Shown in pieces: positions 50,117 to 58,590 of a stretch of 64,000 bases of DNA. The notes beneath the pieces are model-generated. The model was not told the DNA's origin. It saw nothing but the letters and a program-made list of their open reading frames with translations, and did no database searches. Origin of the DNA: Vibrio variabilis (lineage in GTDB: Bacteria; Pseudomonadota; Gammaproteobacteria; Enterobacterales; Vibrionaceae); contig NZ_JYJK01000073.1 in the NCBI RefSeq assembly GCF_003263785.1, forward strand, positions 222,708-286,707, read 5' to 3'. Position 1 is the stretch's first letter, and each line of letters starts with the position of its first letter. Position numbers and translations under genes: made by a program.

Positions 50117-50938
50117 TTAGTTTACAGTGATGTAACCTTTCTTAGCTGATAGTGCTTGAGCTTCGTCGCCAACCATCCAGTCTAGGAACTGTTGAGTTTC
50201 AGCTGATGGCTTGCCATCTTTGTAAAGAACAAGGAATGGACGAGCAACTTTGTAAGAACCACTCTTCACGTTGTCTACTGTTGCTGCAGCGCCGTCAATA
50301 ACTAGAGGCTGAACTGTGTTGTCTACTGTACCTAGAGAGATGTAGCCAATAGCGTATGGGTTGCTAGCTACAGATACTTTCAGTGCACCATTACCGTTAG
50401 CAACTTGAGCACGTTGAGAGATAGCCGATACTTTCTTACCGCTGATCTTCATTTTTAGTTTCATGATGTCTTCGAATGCACCACGAGTACCTGAAGCGGT
50501 ATCACGAGTGATAGCAACGATTGGCTTGTTTTCACCGCCAACTTGGCTCCAGTTAGTGATTTCGCCTTTGTAGATGCTTGTGATTTGCTCTGACGTTAGC
50601 TCTTTAACACTGTTGTTTGGGTTAACAACAACTGCGATACCGTCACGAGCGATAACTAGCTCTTTAAGGTCTGCTGATTTTTCTTCCGGCTTTAGGTCAC
50701 GAGAAGAGATACCTAGGTCTGCGCTGCCATCCTTCGCTGCACGAATACCTGCTGAAGAACCTGGTGCTTGAATTTCGATAAACACTGGTTCGCCTTTGTT
50801 CATGTAAGTTTCTGCAAAAACCTCAACCAGTGGAGAAGCACTATTAGAACCTACTACAGAGATAGTTTCTTTTGCTGAAGCTGATGTCACTGTTAGTGCG
50901 CCTAGTAGAGCGATTGCACCGATAACTGTCTTTTTCAT
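50117..50938 (-). CDS. pstS: Periplasmic phosphate-binding protein PstS
   Basis: Secreted binding protein of 273 residues. The signal peptide MKKTVIGAIALLGALTVTSA ends near ASA|KETI. Phosphate contacts are in VVGSNSASPLVEVFAE, GSSAGIRAAKDGSADLGISS and ITRDTASGTRGAFEDIM. The frame opens at 50989, but the ATG at 50938 has AAGGAAATTGTG upstream and starts the signal sequence. A Pho box lies about 65-105 bases before it. First gene of pstSCAB; this lower-size PstS is the kind carried on Vibrio second chromosomes. Confidence 0.95.
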   Translation of the reverse strand: MKKTVIGAIALLGALTVTSASAKETISVVGSNSASPLVEVFAETYMNKGEPVFIEIQAPGSSAGIRAAKDGSADLGISSRDLKPEEKSADLKELVIARDGIAVVVNPNNSVKELTSEQITSIYKGEITNWSQVGGENKPIVAITRDTASGTRGAFEDIMKLKMKISGKKVSAISQRAQVANGNGALKVSVASNPYAIGYISLGTVDNTVQPLVIDGAAATVDNVKSGSYKVARPFLVLYKDGKPSAETQQFLDWMVGDEAQALSAKKGYITVN

Positions 50939-51004
50939 CACAATTTCCTTTAATGGCTTGATTGCCTTGTTTCGTTTGAACGCTGACAAGATTAGTAGCC
51001 AAAT

Positions 51005-51044
51005 ATGACAGTTGTGTTTCAGTTACTTGAAAGGTCTATGACAA
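51005..51044 (-). promoter_or_regulatory. Pho box upstream of pstS
   Basis: On the minus strand TTGTCAT-AGAC-CTTTCAA (51026-51044) matches the PhoB pattern CTGTCAT-N4-CTGTCAY with mismatches; a further CTGTCAT half-site is at 51005-51011, closer to pstS. Low-phosphate activation by PhoB is expected. Confidence 0.7.
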
Positions 51045-51204
51045 ATGAGAATTTTGAAGATGGAGGTTTATGGGAGAAGATCACCTAAAATCAGTGATTT
51101 ATCATGAATAGTTGAGTACAAACACCAATATGACAGTCAAAAATTGTACGGTAATCTTTGTCATAAAGTGGTTTGTTTGGGGAAAGTTTGAGCGCTACTC
51201 ACGA

Positions 51205-51232
51205 TCAAAAAAGGCCTCAATGAGGCCTTTTT
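51205..51232. terminator. Bidirectional terminator after the DEAD-box helicase
   Basis: AAAAGGCCTCA / TGAGGCCTTTT stem flanked by A and T runs on the two sides, five bases from the helicase stop at 51237. Confidence 0.88.
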
Positions 51233-51236
51233 ACGG

Positions 51237-52565
51237 TTATTCGCTATCTTGTTGCTTAGGTTTTTTCTTCGGAATGAACACAGAATCACCCACAGCCACA
51301 TTTTTATAGAAGGTTTTGTCGCGATTCGCTGGCTTCTTAGGTGCCGCCTTCTTATGCTGTGCTTTGCCTTTAGCCGCTTGCGCTTTCTTTTTGAAGGCCG
51401 GTTTCTTAGGACGGAAACCTTTAAACTTACCTTTCAGACCTTCTAGTACCGAGAAGCTAATATCCTGCTGAAGGAATGCCTCAACACGCTTAAAGCTATC
51501 CCAGTCTTTTGGACCAACCAAAGAGATGGCATCACCTTTATTACCCGCACGGCCAGTACGGCCTACGCGGTGTACGTATTCTTCGGTGTGCTTTGGCATA
51601 TCGAAGTTAATCACGTGAGTCACTGTTGCGATGTCGAGACCTCGTGAAGCCACATCTGTGGTCACTAGGATCTTAAATACGTGACGTTCAAACTGACTCA
51701 TAATGGTGTTGCGCTGAGTCTGGTTTAAATTACCGCTTAACGCGATAGCCTTAAGCTGTTTTTCATTGAGCCATTTAGTCAAACGATCAGTATCAACACG
51801 AGTCGCAGTAAAGATGATCACCTGCTTGTACTCGGCTTCTTCAAGGATACGCTCTAGCAACGCTTCTTTGTGATCGAGATGATCACACAGATAGAATTTC
51901 TGAGTGATGTCTTTGTGCTCTTCGTTGGATACACCAATCGAGATACGTTTTGGCGCGTCCAACATCTCTGCTGCAATGTCGTTGACTTCAGCGTGATCAA
52001 GCGTCGCAGAAAACATCAATGTTTGACGGCGACGGTGTTTCGCTGCGTTGTGGATGCGGCGAAGCTCTGGAGCAAAACCGAGATCCAACATACGGTCAGC
52101 TTCATCAAGAACCAAAGTTTCCAAACCGTCTAAAAACAGTGAGCGGTGCTCTAAGTGGTCAGCCAAACGTCCTGGCGTCGCAACAATGAACTTTGGAAAA
52201 CGACGCAGCGCTTTCACTTGGTCGTTAAAGTTTTCACCACCTAAGATAAGCGTTGCCTCGTAAGACAAACCACCTAGCATAGATTTAAGTTCACCGTATA
52301 CCTGCTTTGCCAATTCACGCGTTGGTGCCAGAATCACGCCACGTGGATCTTTTGCAGAAAATGCTTTGCTCTTAAGAGATTTATGCAGCATTGGCAATAC
52401 AAATGCCAAAGTCTTGCCAGAGCCCGTTTTTGAAGACGCCAGCAAATCTTTACCAGCAATGGCTACCGGAATAGCTTGTTTCTGGATGTCAGTCGCTTTT
52501 TTAAAGTCGTAATGACTTAAGTTCTTCAATAGTCGGTTATCTAGGCCAAGTTCTTTAAATTGCAA
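51237..52565 (-). CDS. DEAD-box RNA helicase (RhlE/SrmB-like)
   Basis: ATP-dependent RNA helicase of 442 residues with all motifs: Q-motif FKKATDIQKQAIP, motif I SSKTGSGKT near 45, Ia PTRELAKQ, Ib TPGRLADH, II DEAD near 153, III SAT near 186, IV VIIFTATRV, V TDVASRGLDIA and VI HRVGRTGRAG. The C-terminal tail from about 375 is lysine-rich (FRPKKPAFKKKAQAAKGKAQ), for non-specific RNA binding, and ends PKKKPKQQDSE. Not DeaD/CsdA, which has a long RRM tail. Stands alone between pstS and lpp. Confidence 0.92.
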   Translation of the reverse strand: MQFKELGLDNRLLKNLSHYDFKKATDIQKQAIPVAIAGKDLLASSKTGSGKTLAFVLPMLHKSLKSKAFSAKDPRGVILAPTRELAKQVYGELKSMLGGLSYEATLILGGENFNDQVKALRRFPKFIVATPGRLADHLEHRSLFLDGLETLVLDEADRMLDLGFAPELRRIHNAAKHRRRQTLMFSATLDHAEVNDIAAEMLDAPKRISIGVSNEEHKDITQKFYLCDHLDHKEALLERILEEAEYKQVIIFTATRVDTDRLTKWLNEKQLKAIALSGNLNQTQRNTIMSQFERHVFKILVTTDVASRGLDIATVTHVINFDMPKHTEEYVHRVGRTGRAGNKGDAISLVGPKDWDSFKRVEAFLQQDISFSVLEGLKGKFKGFRPKKPAFKKKAQAAKGKAQHKKAAPKKPANRDKTFYKNVAVGDSVFIPKKKPKQQDSE

Positions 52566-52975
52566 TGCAAGTTCTCCTCAGACGGTTGCAGGCTAAAAAT
52601 GAGGGCGCATGATACCCGATAATTCTCCTTGTCACCAGCGAACAATCGAGGCGAAAAACGGGGTCAATACACACATTGTAGGATAAGCCTGAATCACATT
52701 TGCTCGCTTATTGACCCCAAAAAAATAAAATCAGCGGTTACAGGGACTTATCATGGGATGTTTCCATCTACGTGATTCAGATCACATTAATCTTGCTGAG
52801 GTTAATCTCATAATTAAGACAAAGGAAGATTAACCCCAAAATGGCGTAATTTTTTGGTTTTTCTGACTTTTAAATAATTTGCGTTCTTAAAATTAGGCAC
52901 TAAACTCAGAAATAGCTTTATGCGAACATTCACGTTGCAGGGCTGTTCTAAATACTAATCCTGAAGGAGCTTATA
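52566..52975. other. Intergenic region with lpp promoter and CRP-like site
   Basis: About 410 bases without an open frame. CGTGA-TTCAGA-TCACA at 52771-52786 matches the CRP palindrome with one mismatch. Closer to lpp, TTGCGT (52879) and TAAACT (52901), 16 bases apart, form a possible promoter giving an mRNA leader of about 65 bases. AAGGAGC at 52965 is the lpp ribosome site. Nothing else is recognised. Confidence 0.5.
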
Positions 52976-53224
52976 ATGAAGAAAGTTTTAATTGCAGCTG
53001 CAGCATCGTCAGTTTTACTACTTGCAGGTTGTGCGTCTGGTCCAGATGAAGCAACAACAGCAAAAATGGATGACCTAAGCAACCAAGTTAGCCAGCTAAG
53101 TGCAGACGTTCAAGCGCTTAAAAACGAAGTACAAGCAGGCAACAAGAATGCAATGGCAGCTCAAGAAGAAGCTGAACGTGCAAACGAGCGTATCGACAAC
53201 ATCGCTCAATCTTACACTAAGTAA
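52976..53224 (+). CDS. lpp: Major outer-membrane (murein) lipoprotein Lpp
   Basis: Lipoprotein of 82 residues. The signal peptide ends in the lipobox LLAGC (Cys21), followed by a three-stranded coiled-coil region with heptads (MDDLSNQVSQLSADVQALKN, and AQEEAERANERIDNIAQ). It ends SYTK, with the C-terminal lysine that L,D-transpeptidases link to peptidoglycan. Slightly longer than E. coli Lpp (78). Convergent to an L,D-transpeptidase gene, its likely modifier. A strong terminator is typical of this abundant gene. Confidence 0.95.
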   Translation: MKKVLIAAAASSVLLLAGCASGPDEATTAKMDDLSNQVSQLSADVQALKNEVQAGNKNAMAAQEEAERANERIDNIAQSYTK

Positions 53225-53245
53225 GACACTAGTTAAGACAATGAA

Positions 53246-53276
53246 AAGCGCCCACGATATCGTGGGCGTTTTTTTG
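53246..53276 (+). terminator. Terminator of lpp
   Basis: Perfect ten-base-pair palindromic stem CGCCCACGAT / ATCGTGGGCG followed by seven T; A residues on the left allow weak use from the other strand. Confidence 0.93.
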
Positions 53277-53324
53277 TCTACGTTACAGTGAGCAACCGAG
53301 TTATCTCGGTCGCTCTATATGCAG

Positions 53325-54236
53325 TTACTCCAAATCATCCATCGCTGGCACCACCTCAATAGGCACGCCGTTTTGAGCTAATACCGCTGCACGAGCAATT
53401 TGGTCTCGGATCCCGTACTCTTCTAGCCACCAAGTTAGCTCTTGGGGGAGTTCCATCGCTTTTTTGGTGCCGTCGCTACGAGTGAGAGGCTCATGAGCCT
53501 CGATAAAGACGCTTCTATCAGGCTCAAGCGCTATTTTGATTGGTTCGTCAATCACACGAACTTTAGTGCCAAGCTTCACTTGATAGAACAGCCAATCGAT
53601 ATCTTTAGGATCCATCCGAATACAGCCTGCACTCACGCGAAGCCCAATGCCGAAGTCTTTGTTGGTACCGTGAATCAAATAACTACCTGTACCGTAGGCA
53701 AGACGCATCGCGTAATCACCGAGCGGATTCTCAGGCCCTGCTGGCACAACATCCGGGAGCTCAATCCCTTTTGCTAAGTAGTCTTTACGGATAGAGTTCG
53801 GTGGTGTCCAAGTTGGGTTTTCACGCAATTGACTGATCGTCGTGGTCATTTCGGGGGTGTCTTGGCCAATACGCCCAATACCTACTGGGAAAATGTGCAC
53901 CAAGTTTTTGTCTGGCTCAAAGTAATACAGACGCAGTTCAGCCAAGTTGATCACGATACCTTCGTAATCAACCTCAGGCAGAATAGCTTGAGATGGTATG
54001 GTCAATACGTAGCCTTCAGGTGGCAAAAATGGGTCGACACCTTTGTTGGCGGCCATCAGTGACAAAAAGCCCACATCGTAGCGCTTAGCGATGTCAGACA
54101 TGGTCTCACCCGCTTCAACGCTGTGGTACTGGAGCGTTCCAACCATATTGCTACCATCAGTTGGAAGCTCAAAAGTCGCTGCGCTTAACCACTGAGAAAA
54201 TCCTAAGCAAGCTGCCAGTAAGGTCTTACGTAACAT
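53325..54236 (-). CDS. L,D-transpeptidase (YkuD domain) with LysM, LdtA/B/C-like
   Basis: Periplasmic enzyme of about 303 residues that links Lpp or peptidoglycan peptides through meso-diaminopimelate. A signal peptide (LRKTLLAACLGFSQWLSAAT) precedes a LysM motif (YHSVEAGETMSDIAKRYDVG, about 37-75). The YkuD domain at about 95-230 has the catalytic LIHGTNKDFGIGLRVSAGCI with RM after it (His and Cys). A C-terminal extension follows. It starts at an ATG that overlaps the photolyase stop as TGATG, so it is translated from the photolyase operon. Lpp, the probable substrate, is its convergent neighbour. Confidence 0.92.
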   Translation of the reverse strand: MLRKTLLAACLGFSQWLSAATFELPTDGSNMVGTLQYHSVEAGETMSDIAKRYDVGFLSLMAANKGVDPFLPPEGYVLTIPSQAILPEVDYEGIVINLAELRLYYFEPDKNLVHIFPVGIGRIGQDTPEMTTTISQLRENPTWTPPNSIRKDYLAKGIELPDVVPAGPENPLGDYAMRLAYGTGSYLIHGTNKDFGIGLRVSAGCIRMDPKDIDWLFYQVKLGTKVRVIDEPIKIALEPDRSVFIEAHEPLTRSDGTKKAMELPQELTWWLEEYGIRDQIARAAVLAQNGVPIEVVPAMDDLE

Positions 54237-55642
54237 CAATATTGATCCTTAGCTTCTTTGTATAGAGCTAAGGTTATCTCTCTTTGTGTCTTGTGATCAA
54301 CTATTGGTGCCGGATAGGCTACACCATCGAAGTGCGGCCACGTCCATGGCTTATGGATAAATTTGTTAGGCACATCGCGAAGCTCAGGCAGCCATGTGCG
54401 AATAAATTCACCTTGGGCATCGAATCGCTCACCCTGGGTGATAGGGTTGAAAATCCGAAAATAGGGCTGTCCATCGCACCCTGTCGACGCACACCACTGC
54501 CATCCGCCGTTATTCGCTGCGAAGTCGCCATCCACTAGTTTGCTCATAAAATAACGCTCGCCTCGACGCCAATCGATGTTGAGATCTTTGGTCAAAAAGC
54601 TCGCGACAATCATTCTCAGTCTGTTGTGCATCCAACCTGTCTGGTTAAGCTGCTGCATCGCCGCATCTACAATCGGGTAGCCTGTTTTTCCTTCACACCA
54701 ACGCTCAAACCACGCGTCCTCTCCAGGCCAGCGTAGCCCCTTCTCCCACTCTAAATAGCCTTTGTGCTTCGAGAGCTTCGGTTCAAAGTGGATGAGATGT
54801 TGATAGAACTCTCGCCAAATAAGCTCACTGAGCCATACTTGTGCCCCTTCAGACAAAGGCTCACCCTCGGCATCATAGTAAAGGCGAGCTATGCATTGAC
54901 GAACAGACAACGCGCCAATCGCTAAATAGGGACTCAATTGACTCGTACCATCAATCGCCGGTATGTCACGTTCGTTGTGATAGTTGCGTACGGATTCATC
55001 AGAGAACTGCCTCAAACGGGTCAATATTGAATCTGTCGATACAGGATATTGACGGCTATCTTGCCTTGGATAAGTAAAGCATTCCTCCAAAGAAGTTAAA
55101 CCTTGGAAGTCAGCTGTACAAGGTGCGGAGACTAATGGCTTAACAACTTCAACTCTTGAAAACTGATTTTGCCATGCCTTTCTAAATGGCGTGAATACTT
55201 TAAAGTACCCGCCTTGTTTGTTAAGAACGCTACCTGGCAACATCATGCACTTGTCATCAAAGGCGCTCACATTTACGCCATTATTAGCCGCCAGCAACTC
55301 TAGTTGCTCTACTCGCTGACTTTCATTGAACTCGTAATCTCGGTTTAGATAGATATCACCGATACCATGTTTGGTGCAGAATTCTACAAGCCACTGATTG
55401 GCTCCATCGAAGTTATCAGAACACCCCACTACCAGAGGTATGTTGAGCGCACTGAGCTCATTCTCGAGCTCTTTCAAACGTCTAAATATCAAATCCGCTT
55501 GGATTGGAGCAAGGTCATGCTCAGCCCATTGCTGCGGCGTAACGATAAAACAGGCAACCACAGGCTTGACGCCGTCGATGGCAGCGATTAGTGCAGTATT
55601 GTCAATGGTTCTGAGATCACGATTAAAAAGGACAAGCTTCAT
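54236..55642 (-). CDS. phrB: Deoxyribodipyrimidine (CPD) photolyase, class I
   Basis: Light-dependent DNA repair enzyme of 468 residues. The N-terminal alpha/beta antenna domain begins MKLVLFNRDLRTIDNTALIA; the C-terminal FAD domain has LSPYLAIGALSVRQC near 235, ELIWREFYQHL near 270, TGYPIVDAAMQQLNQTGWMH near 325, NRLRMIVASFLTKDLNIDWR, and DGDFAANNGGWQWCASTGCD near 370 with the tryptophan chain expected for photoreduction. It follows the MerR gene by one base and shares an operon with it. Confidence 0.95.
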   Translation of the reverse strand: MKLVLFNRDLRTIDNTALIAAIDGVKPVVACFIVTPQQWAEHDLAPIQADLIFRRLKELENELSALNIPLVVGCSDNFDGANQWLVEFCTKHGIGDIYLNRDYEFNESQRVEQLELLAANNGVNVSAFDDKCMMLPGSVLNKQGGYFKVFTPFRKAWQNQFSRVEVVKPLVSAPCTADFQGLTSLEECFTYPRQDSRQYPVSTDSILTRLRQFSDESVRNYHNERDIPAIDGTSQLSPYLAIGALSVRQCIARLYYDAEGEPLSEGAQVWLSELIWREFYQHLIHFEPKLSKHKGYLEWEKGLRWPGEDAWFERWCEGKTGYPIVDAAMQQLNQTGWMHNRLRMIVASFLTKDLNIDWRRGERYFMSKLVDGDFAANNGGWQWCASTGCDGQPYFRIFNPITQGERFDAQGEFIRTWLPELRDVPNKFIHKPWTWPHFDGVAYPAPIVDHKTQREITLALYKEAKDQY

Positions 55643-55643
55643 T

Positions 55644-56444
55644 CTAGGTGCTCGCTTTGTTGCTAATTAAATGTTCAATAACAGGCGATAAAAACCACGG
55701 TGTCTCGCTCTGCTCTTTTTGAAGCCGAATAGCCTCTAACTGCTTCTCTGACAGAGATTTCTCTGCAAATAAGTGGATGGAATCAAAGCTGACGCCCTCT
55801 GAAAGTAAAGACGATATATCTTCAACACCATCCATAAAGGTCGCATTGACACCCTTTTCTGCGAGCCTTGCGTAACTCAACCAAGCAAAGACATTGCCGG
55901 TCACATCCATATTGACGACAAGTGCTGAATTGCCCTGTTTGCGCTTTCTTTCGGCATGGGCTGACACAGCAAGTTTTTGTATCATGGCCGTTTTGAAAAG
56001 AGATTGCTGAATCGCTTTCGGACTGGTTTTAAGAAAGTCTGTCGCGTTGAGAACGGGCATGACAAACTTAGACTCCACCACGGCAAGAGGATAGGCCTTC
56101 AAAACAGTATCAATGACGGCGTCCAGTTTTTTGCTATCCAAATTACCCAGAGCATCAAGCAGAACCGCCACTTCTTCAAGCTGCTCAGTGTCAGCCGCTG
56201 TGTGAGCGAGGGTTTCCGAATCGAGCAGCGCCTTAACTTTTCCGATCGACACGCCTTTACCTAGCCAGCTCTGTATCGTATTGATACGCTCTATGTCTTG
56301 TGCACTGTAGACACGATGGCCTTTCTCTGTGCGTTGCGGCTGGATCAGACTATAACGCCGTTGCCAAGCTCGTAAAGTAACGGGCTTAACACCCGTCATA
56401 TCAGAGACTTCGCGTATCGCATACATTCGTTCACTACAATCCAT
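55644..56444 (-). CDS. MerR-family regulator of the photolyase operon (LitR-like, degenerate B12 motif)
   Basis: Regulator of 266 residues. The N-terminal MerR winged helix (MYAIREVSDMTGVKPVTLRA, then WQRRYSLIQPQRTEKGHRVY) is of the MlrA/CarH/LitR kind. The C-terminal half resembles a B12-binding fold (QQSLFKTAMIQKLAVSAHAE; VVNMDVTGNVFAWLSYARLA), but the cobalamin ligand motif D-x-H-x-x-G reads NMDVTG, lacking the histidine, so it should not bind B12 in the usual base-off way. It overlaps the upstream DUF523 gene by 11 bases. TGTACA-type sites in the operon promoter fit this regulator class. Likely represses the operon in the dark. Confidence 0.87.
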   Translation of the reverse strand: MDCSERMYAIREVSDMTGVKPVTLRAWQRRYSLIQPQRTEKGHRVYSAQDIERINTIQSWLGKGVSIGKVKALLDSETLAHTAADTEQLEEVAVLLDALGNLDSKKLDAVIDTVLKAYPLAVVESKFVMPVLNATDFLKTSPKAIQQSLFKTAMIQKLAVSAHAERKRKQGNSALVVNMDVTGNVFAWLSYARLAEKGVNATFMDGVEDISSLLSEGVSFDSIHLFAEKSLSEKQLEAIRLQKEQSETPWFLSPVIEHLISNKAST

Positions 56445-57384
56445 ATCTCAGACGCATCTCCTCTGGGTGAGGTTGTAAAAATTTCTGCTGCGCTAAATAG
56501 TCATCAGGGTAAGTGCTTAAATAGTGCTTGAGCAGAGTTAGTGGTGCTAAGATCGGCAGTAATCCTGTACGATACTCATCAATGACACGCGCGAGCTCCG
56601 CTTTTTCGTCCTTGTTGAGCGACCGCTTGAAATAGCCTTGAATGTGCATAAGGACGTTAGTCACGTTTTTGCGGCTCGCTCTATTTTTGAGACCTTCCAT
56701 TAGGCCAAGTCGATAAGCTTTGTAAAAATCTGCTGGATCATAGTCTGCTTGGTTAGCGACAAGGCGACCTAGCTCCTTGTAAGATTGAGGATCGTGTGCC
56801 ATTAGAGTCAGTTTGTATCGAGAGTGAAAAGCAACGATTTTGCCTGCTGTAGGCTCTCCTCCCATTGACTCATAAAAGTCTTTTAGGCCGAAAACCCGAG
56901 TAATGAAGTTTTCCTTGAGTACTGGATCGTTAAGACGACCGTCCTCCTCTACGGGAAGCCACGGCATTCTCTTCATTAAGTGCTGGGTATAAAGGCCTAC
57001 GCCATCAGTTCTTGCGTGTCCTCTGGTATAGACTTTTACTCGCTCCATACCACAACTCGGCGACTTGGCACATACGATGTAACCGCACATTTCGGTATCT
57101 TCAAGCTCGGCGACTTTTTGGGTAGTAAATTGCATCATCCCGTCAGTATGATCTTTAGTTTCATCTTTTGTATCTACTAACGCGATACGTTCTTCGTTGC
57201 TCATTAAACGAATGGTAGGACGAGGAACGGGCAATCCCATCCCAACCTCAGGGCAGACTGAAACGAAGTCAAAGTAATCTCTAAGTTCTTTGTTCACATA
57301 CGTACTCTGCTTGTGGCCAGAATCAAAACGTACTTTTTCACCCAACAAACAGGAACTAATACCCACTGTAATCTTATCGCTCAT
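56434..57384 (-). CDS. DUF523-DUF1722 protein (YbgA-like)
   Basis: Protein of 316 residues. The N-terminal DUF523 has GISSCLLGEKVRFDSGHKQS near 8, VSVCPEVGMGLPVPRPTIRL near 40, and CAKSPSCGMERVKVYTRG near 105; conserved cysteines suggest a metal or Fe-S site. The C-terminal DUF1722 (YbgA) is at about 195-310 with FHSRYKLTLMAHDPQSYKEL. Function not established; in E. coli YbgA sits beside phr, and in Vibrio this fusion heads the photolyase operon, so a link to light damage is likely. First gene of the unit. Confidence 0.9.
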   Translation of the reverse strand: MSDKITVGISSCLLGEKVRFDSGHKQSTYVNKELRDYFDFVSVCPEVGMGLPVPRPTIRLMSNEERIALVDTKDETKDHTDGMMQFTTQKVAELEDTEMCGYIVCAKSPSCGMERVKVYTRGHARTDGVGLYTQHLMKRMPWLPVEEDGRLNDPVLKENFITRVFGLKDFYESMGGEPTAGKIVAFHSRYKLTLMAHDPQSYKELGRLVANQADYDPADFYKAYRLGLMEGLKNRASRKNVTNVLMHIQGYFKRSLNKDEKAELARVIDEYRTGLLPILAPLTLLKHYLSTYPDDYLAQQKFLQPHPEEMRLRYGL

Positions 57385-57418
57385 TGTCTTTCCCTCGAGT
57401 TCTCACGCTTTCTAACGT

Positions 57419-57487
57419 TGTACAAAATATTTATATGTATAAGTATTAGACTATTTCTATAAGTGATACAAAATTTTCTTTTGTACA
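57419..57487. promoter_or_regulatory. Two TGTACA-type operator candidates before the photolyase operon
   Basis: Site one, read on the minus strand, is TATACA-N11-TGTACA (57419-57441); site two on the plus strand is GATACA-N11-TGTACA (57465-57487). They face opposite ways in the AT-rich 347-base gap between the DUF523 gene and deoD. Similar TGTACA half-sites are known for LitR/CarH-type MerR regulators. The rest of the gap holds a deoD ribosome site (AGGAGCG) and no gene. Confidence 0.5.
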
Positions 57488-57731
57488 ATTGTATGGTTGC
57501 CGCAGGCAAATGGTTCACTCACGAGACAAATATTTCTCCCCCTTTCAATCATCGATAGAATCGATTGCCCAACCACTTTCAACAAAATTAGTTATCATTT
57601 AGCGAATTCCTGTTCGTTACCGACAAATTTGTGACTAAACTCTCATAGAGCCCTTTCCGGTCAAGTTAAAATCCTCATCAACAACGAACATAGCGTTCAA
57701 CATAATTAGTTAAAATTTAGGAGCGACCCCC

Positions 57732-58442
57732 ATGGCAACCCCTCATATCAATGCAAAACCAGGTGATTTCGCAGAGACAGTACTCATGCCAGGCGATCCA
57801 CTTCGCGCACAATACATCGCAGAAACCTTCTTAGAAGACGTGGAGAAAGTGTGTGACGTTCGCAACATGTTTGGCTACACAGGTACCTACAAAGGCAAGC
57901 GAGTGTCAGTGATGGGTCACGGTATGGGCATCCCTTCTTGCTGTATCTACGTTCACGAACTTATCAAAGATTACGGCGTTAAAAACGTAATTCGCGTAGG
58001 TAGCTGTGGTGCGGTACGTGACGACGTCAACCTAATGGATGTTGTGATCGGTATGGGTGCGTCAACAGACTCTAAAGTGAACCGTATTCGATTCAATGAC
58101 CACGATTTTGCTGCGATTGCTGATTTCGGTCTTCTAGAAGAAGCCGTGAAGCAAGCACGCATTAAAGAAGTACCGGTTAAAGTAGGTAACATCTTCTCGG
58201 CAGACCTGTTCTACACTCCAGAAGCCGATATCTTCGACAAAATGAAGCACCTTGGCATCCTAGGTGTCGATATGGAAGCAGCGGGTATCTACGGCGTTGC
58301 TGCAGACCTTGGCGCGAAAGCTCTAACGGTACTGACCGTATCTGACCACATCATCCGTGGTGAGAAACTAAGCTCAGAAGATCGCCAAAAATCGTTCAAC
58401 GATATGATGGTCGTTGCACTAGAAACTGCAATCAACCTATAA
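57732..58442 (+). CDS. deoD: Purine nucleoside phosphorylase, DeoD type
   Basis: Hexameric PNP of 236 residues that splits purine (deoxy)nucleosides with phosphate. It begins [20 protein letters not shown] then [14 protein letters not shown], with phosphate arginines in [12 protein letters not shown] and [12 protein letters not shown] near 87; the base site [12 protein letters not shown] near 178 and [13 protein letters not shown] near 200 (catalytic aspartate) are intact. It stands alone rather than in a deoCABD operon, fitting a second DeoD paralogue. Terminator follows in six bases. Confidence 0.96.
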   Translation: MATPHINAKPGDFAETVLMPGDPLRAQYIAETFLEDVEKVCDVRNMFGYTGTYKGKRVSVMGHGMGIPSCCIYVHELIKDYGVKNVIRVGSCGAVRDDVNLMDVVIGMGASTDSKVNRIRFNDHDFAAIADFGLLEEAVKQARIKEVPVKVGNIFSADLFYTPEADIFDKMKHLGILGVDMEAAGIYGVAADLGAKALTVLTVSDHIIRGEKLSSEDRQKSFNDMMVVALETAINL

Positions 58443-58448
58443 AAGGAG

Positions 58449-58483
58449 AAAGCCAGCTCAAGCCTGAAGTGAGCTGGCTTTTT
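58449..58483 (+). terminator. Terminator of deoD
   Basis: Stem AAGCCAGCTCA / TGAGCTGGCTT with a nine-base loop and a T run. Confidence 0.9.
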
Positions 58484-58510
58484 CTAACTGATTTAAAGAC
58501 TTCATCGAGC

Positions 58511-58558
58511 CCTATAACAGTATTCTTGTATAGCAATCTTCATGTATAGCAATATTCA
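58511..58558 (+). repeat. Three tandem 16-bp repeats before the transposase-like gene
   Basis: CCTATAACAGTATTCT, TGTATAGCAATCTTCA and TGTATAGCAATATTCA lie head to tail without gaps; copies two and three differ at one base, copy one at about five. They end 32 bases before the likely start of the next gene, where an operator or protein-array site would be. Confidence 0.75.
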
Positions 58559-58590
58559 TGGCTTGATGTCACCAAACCATAGGGGTGAAC

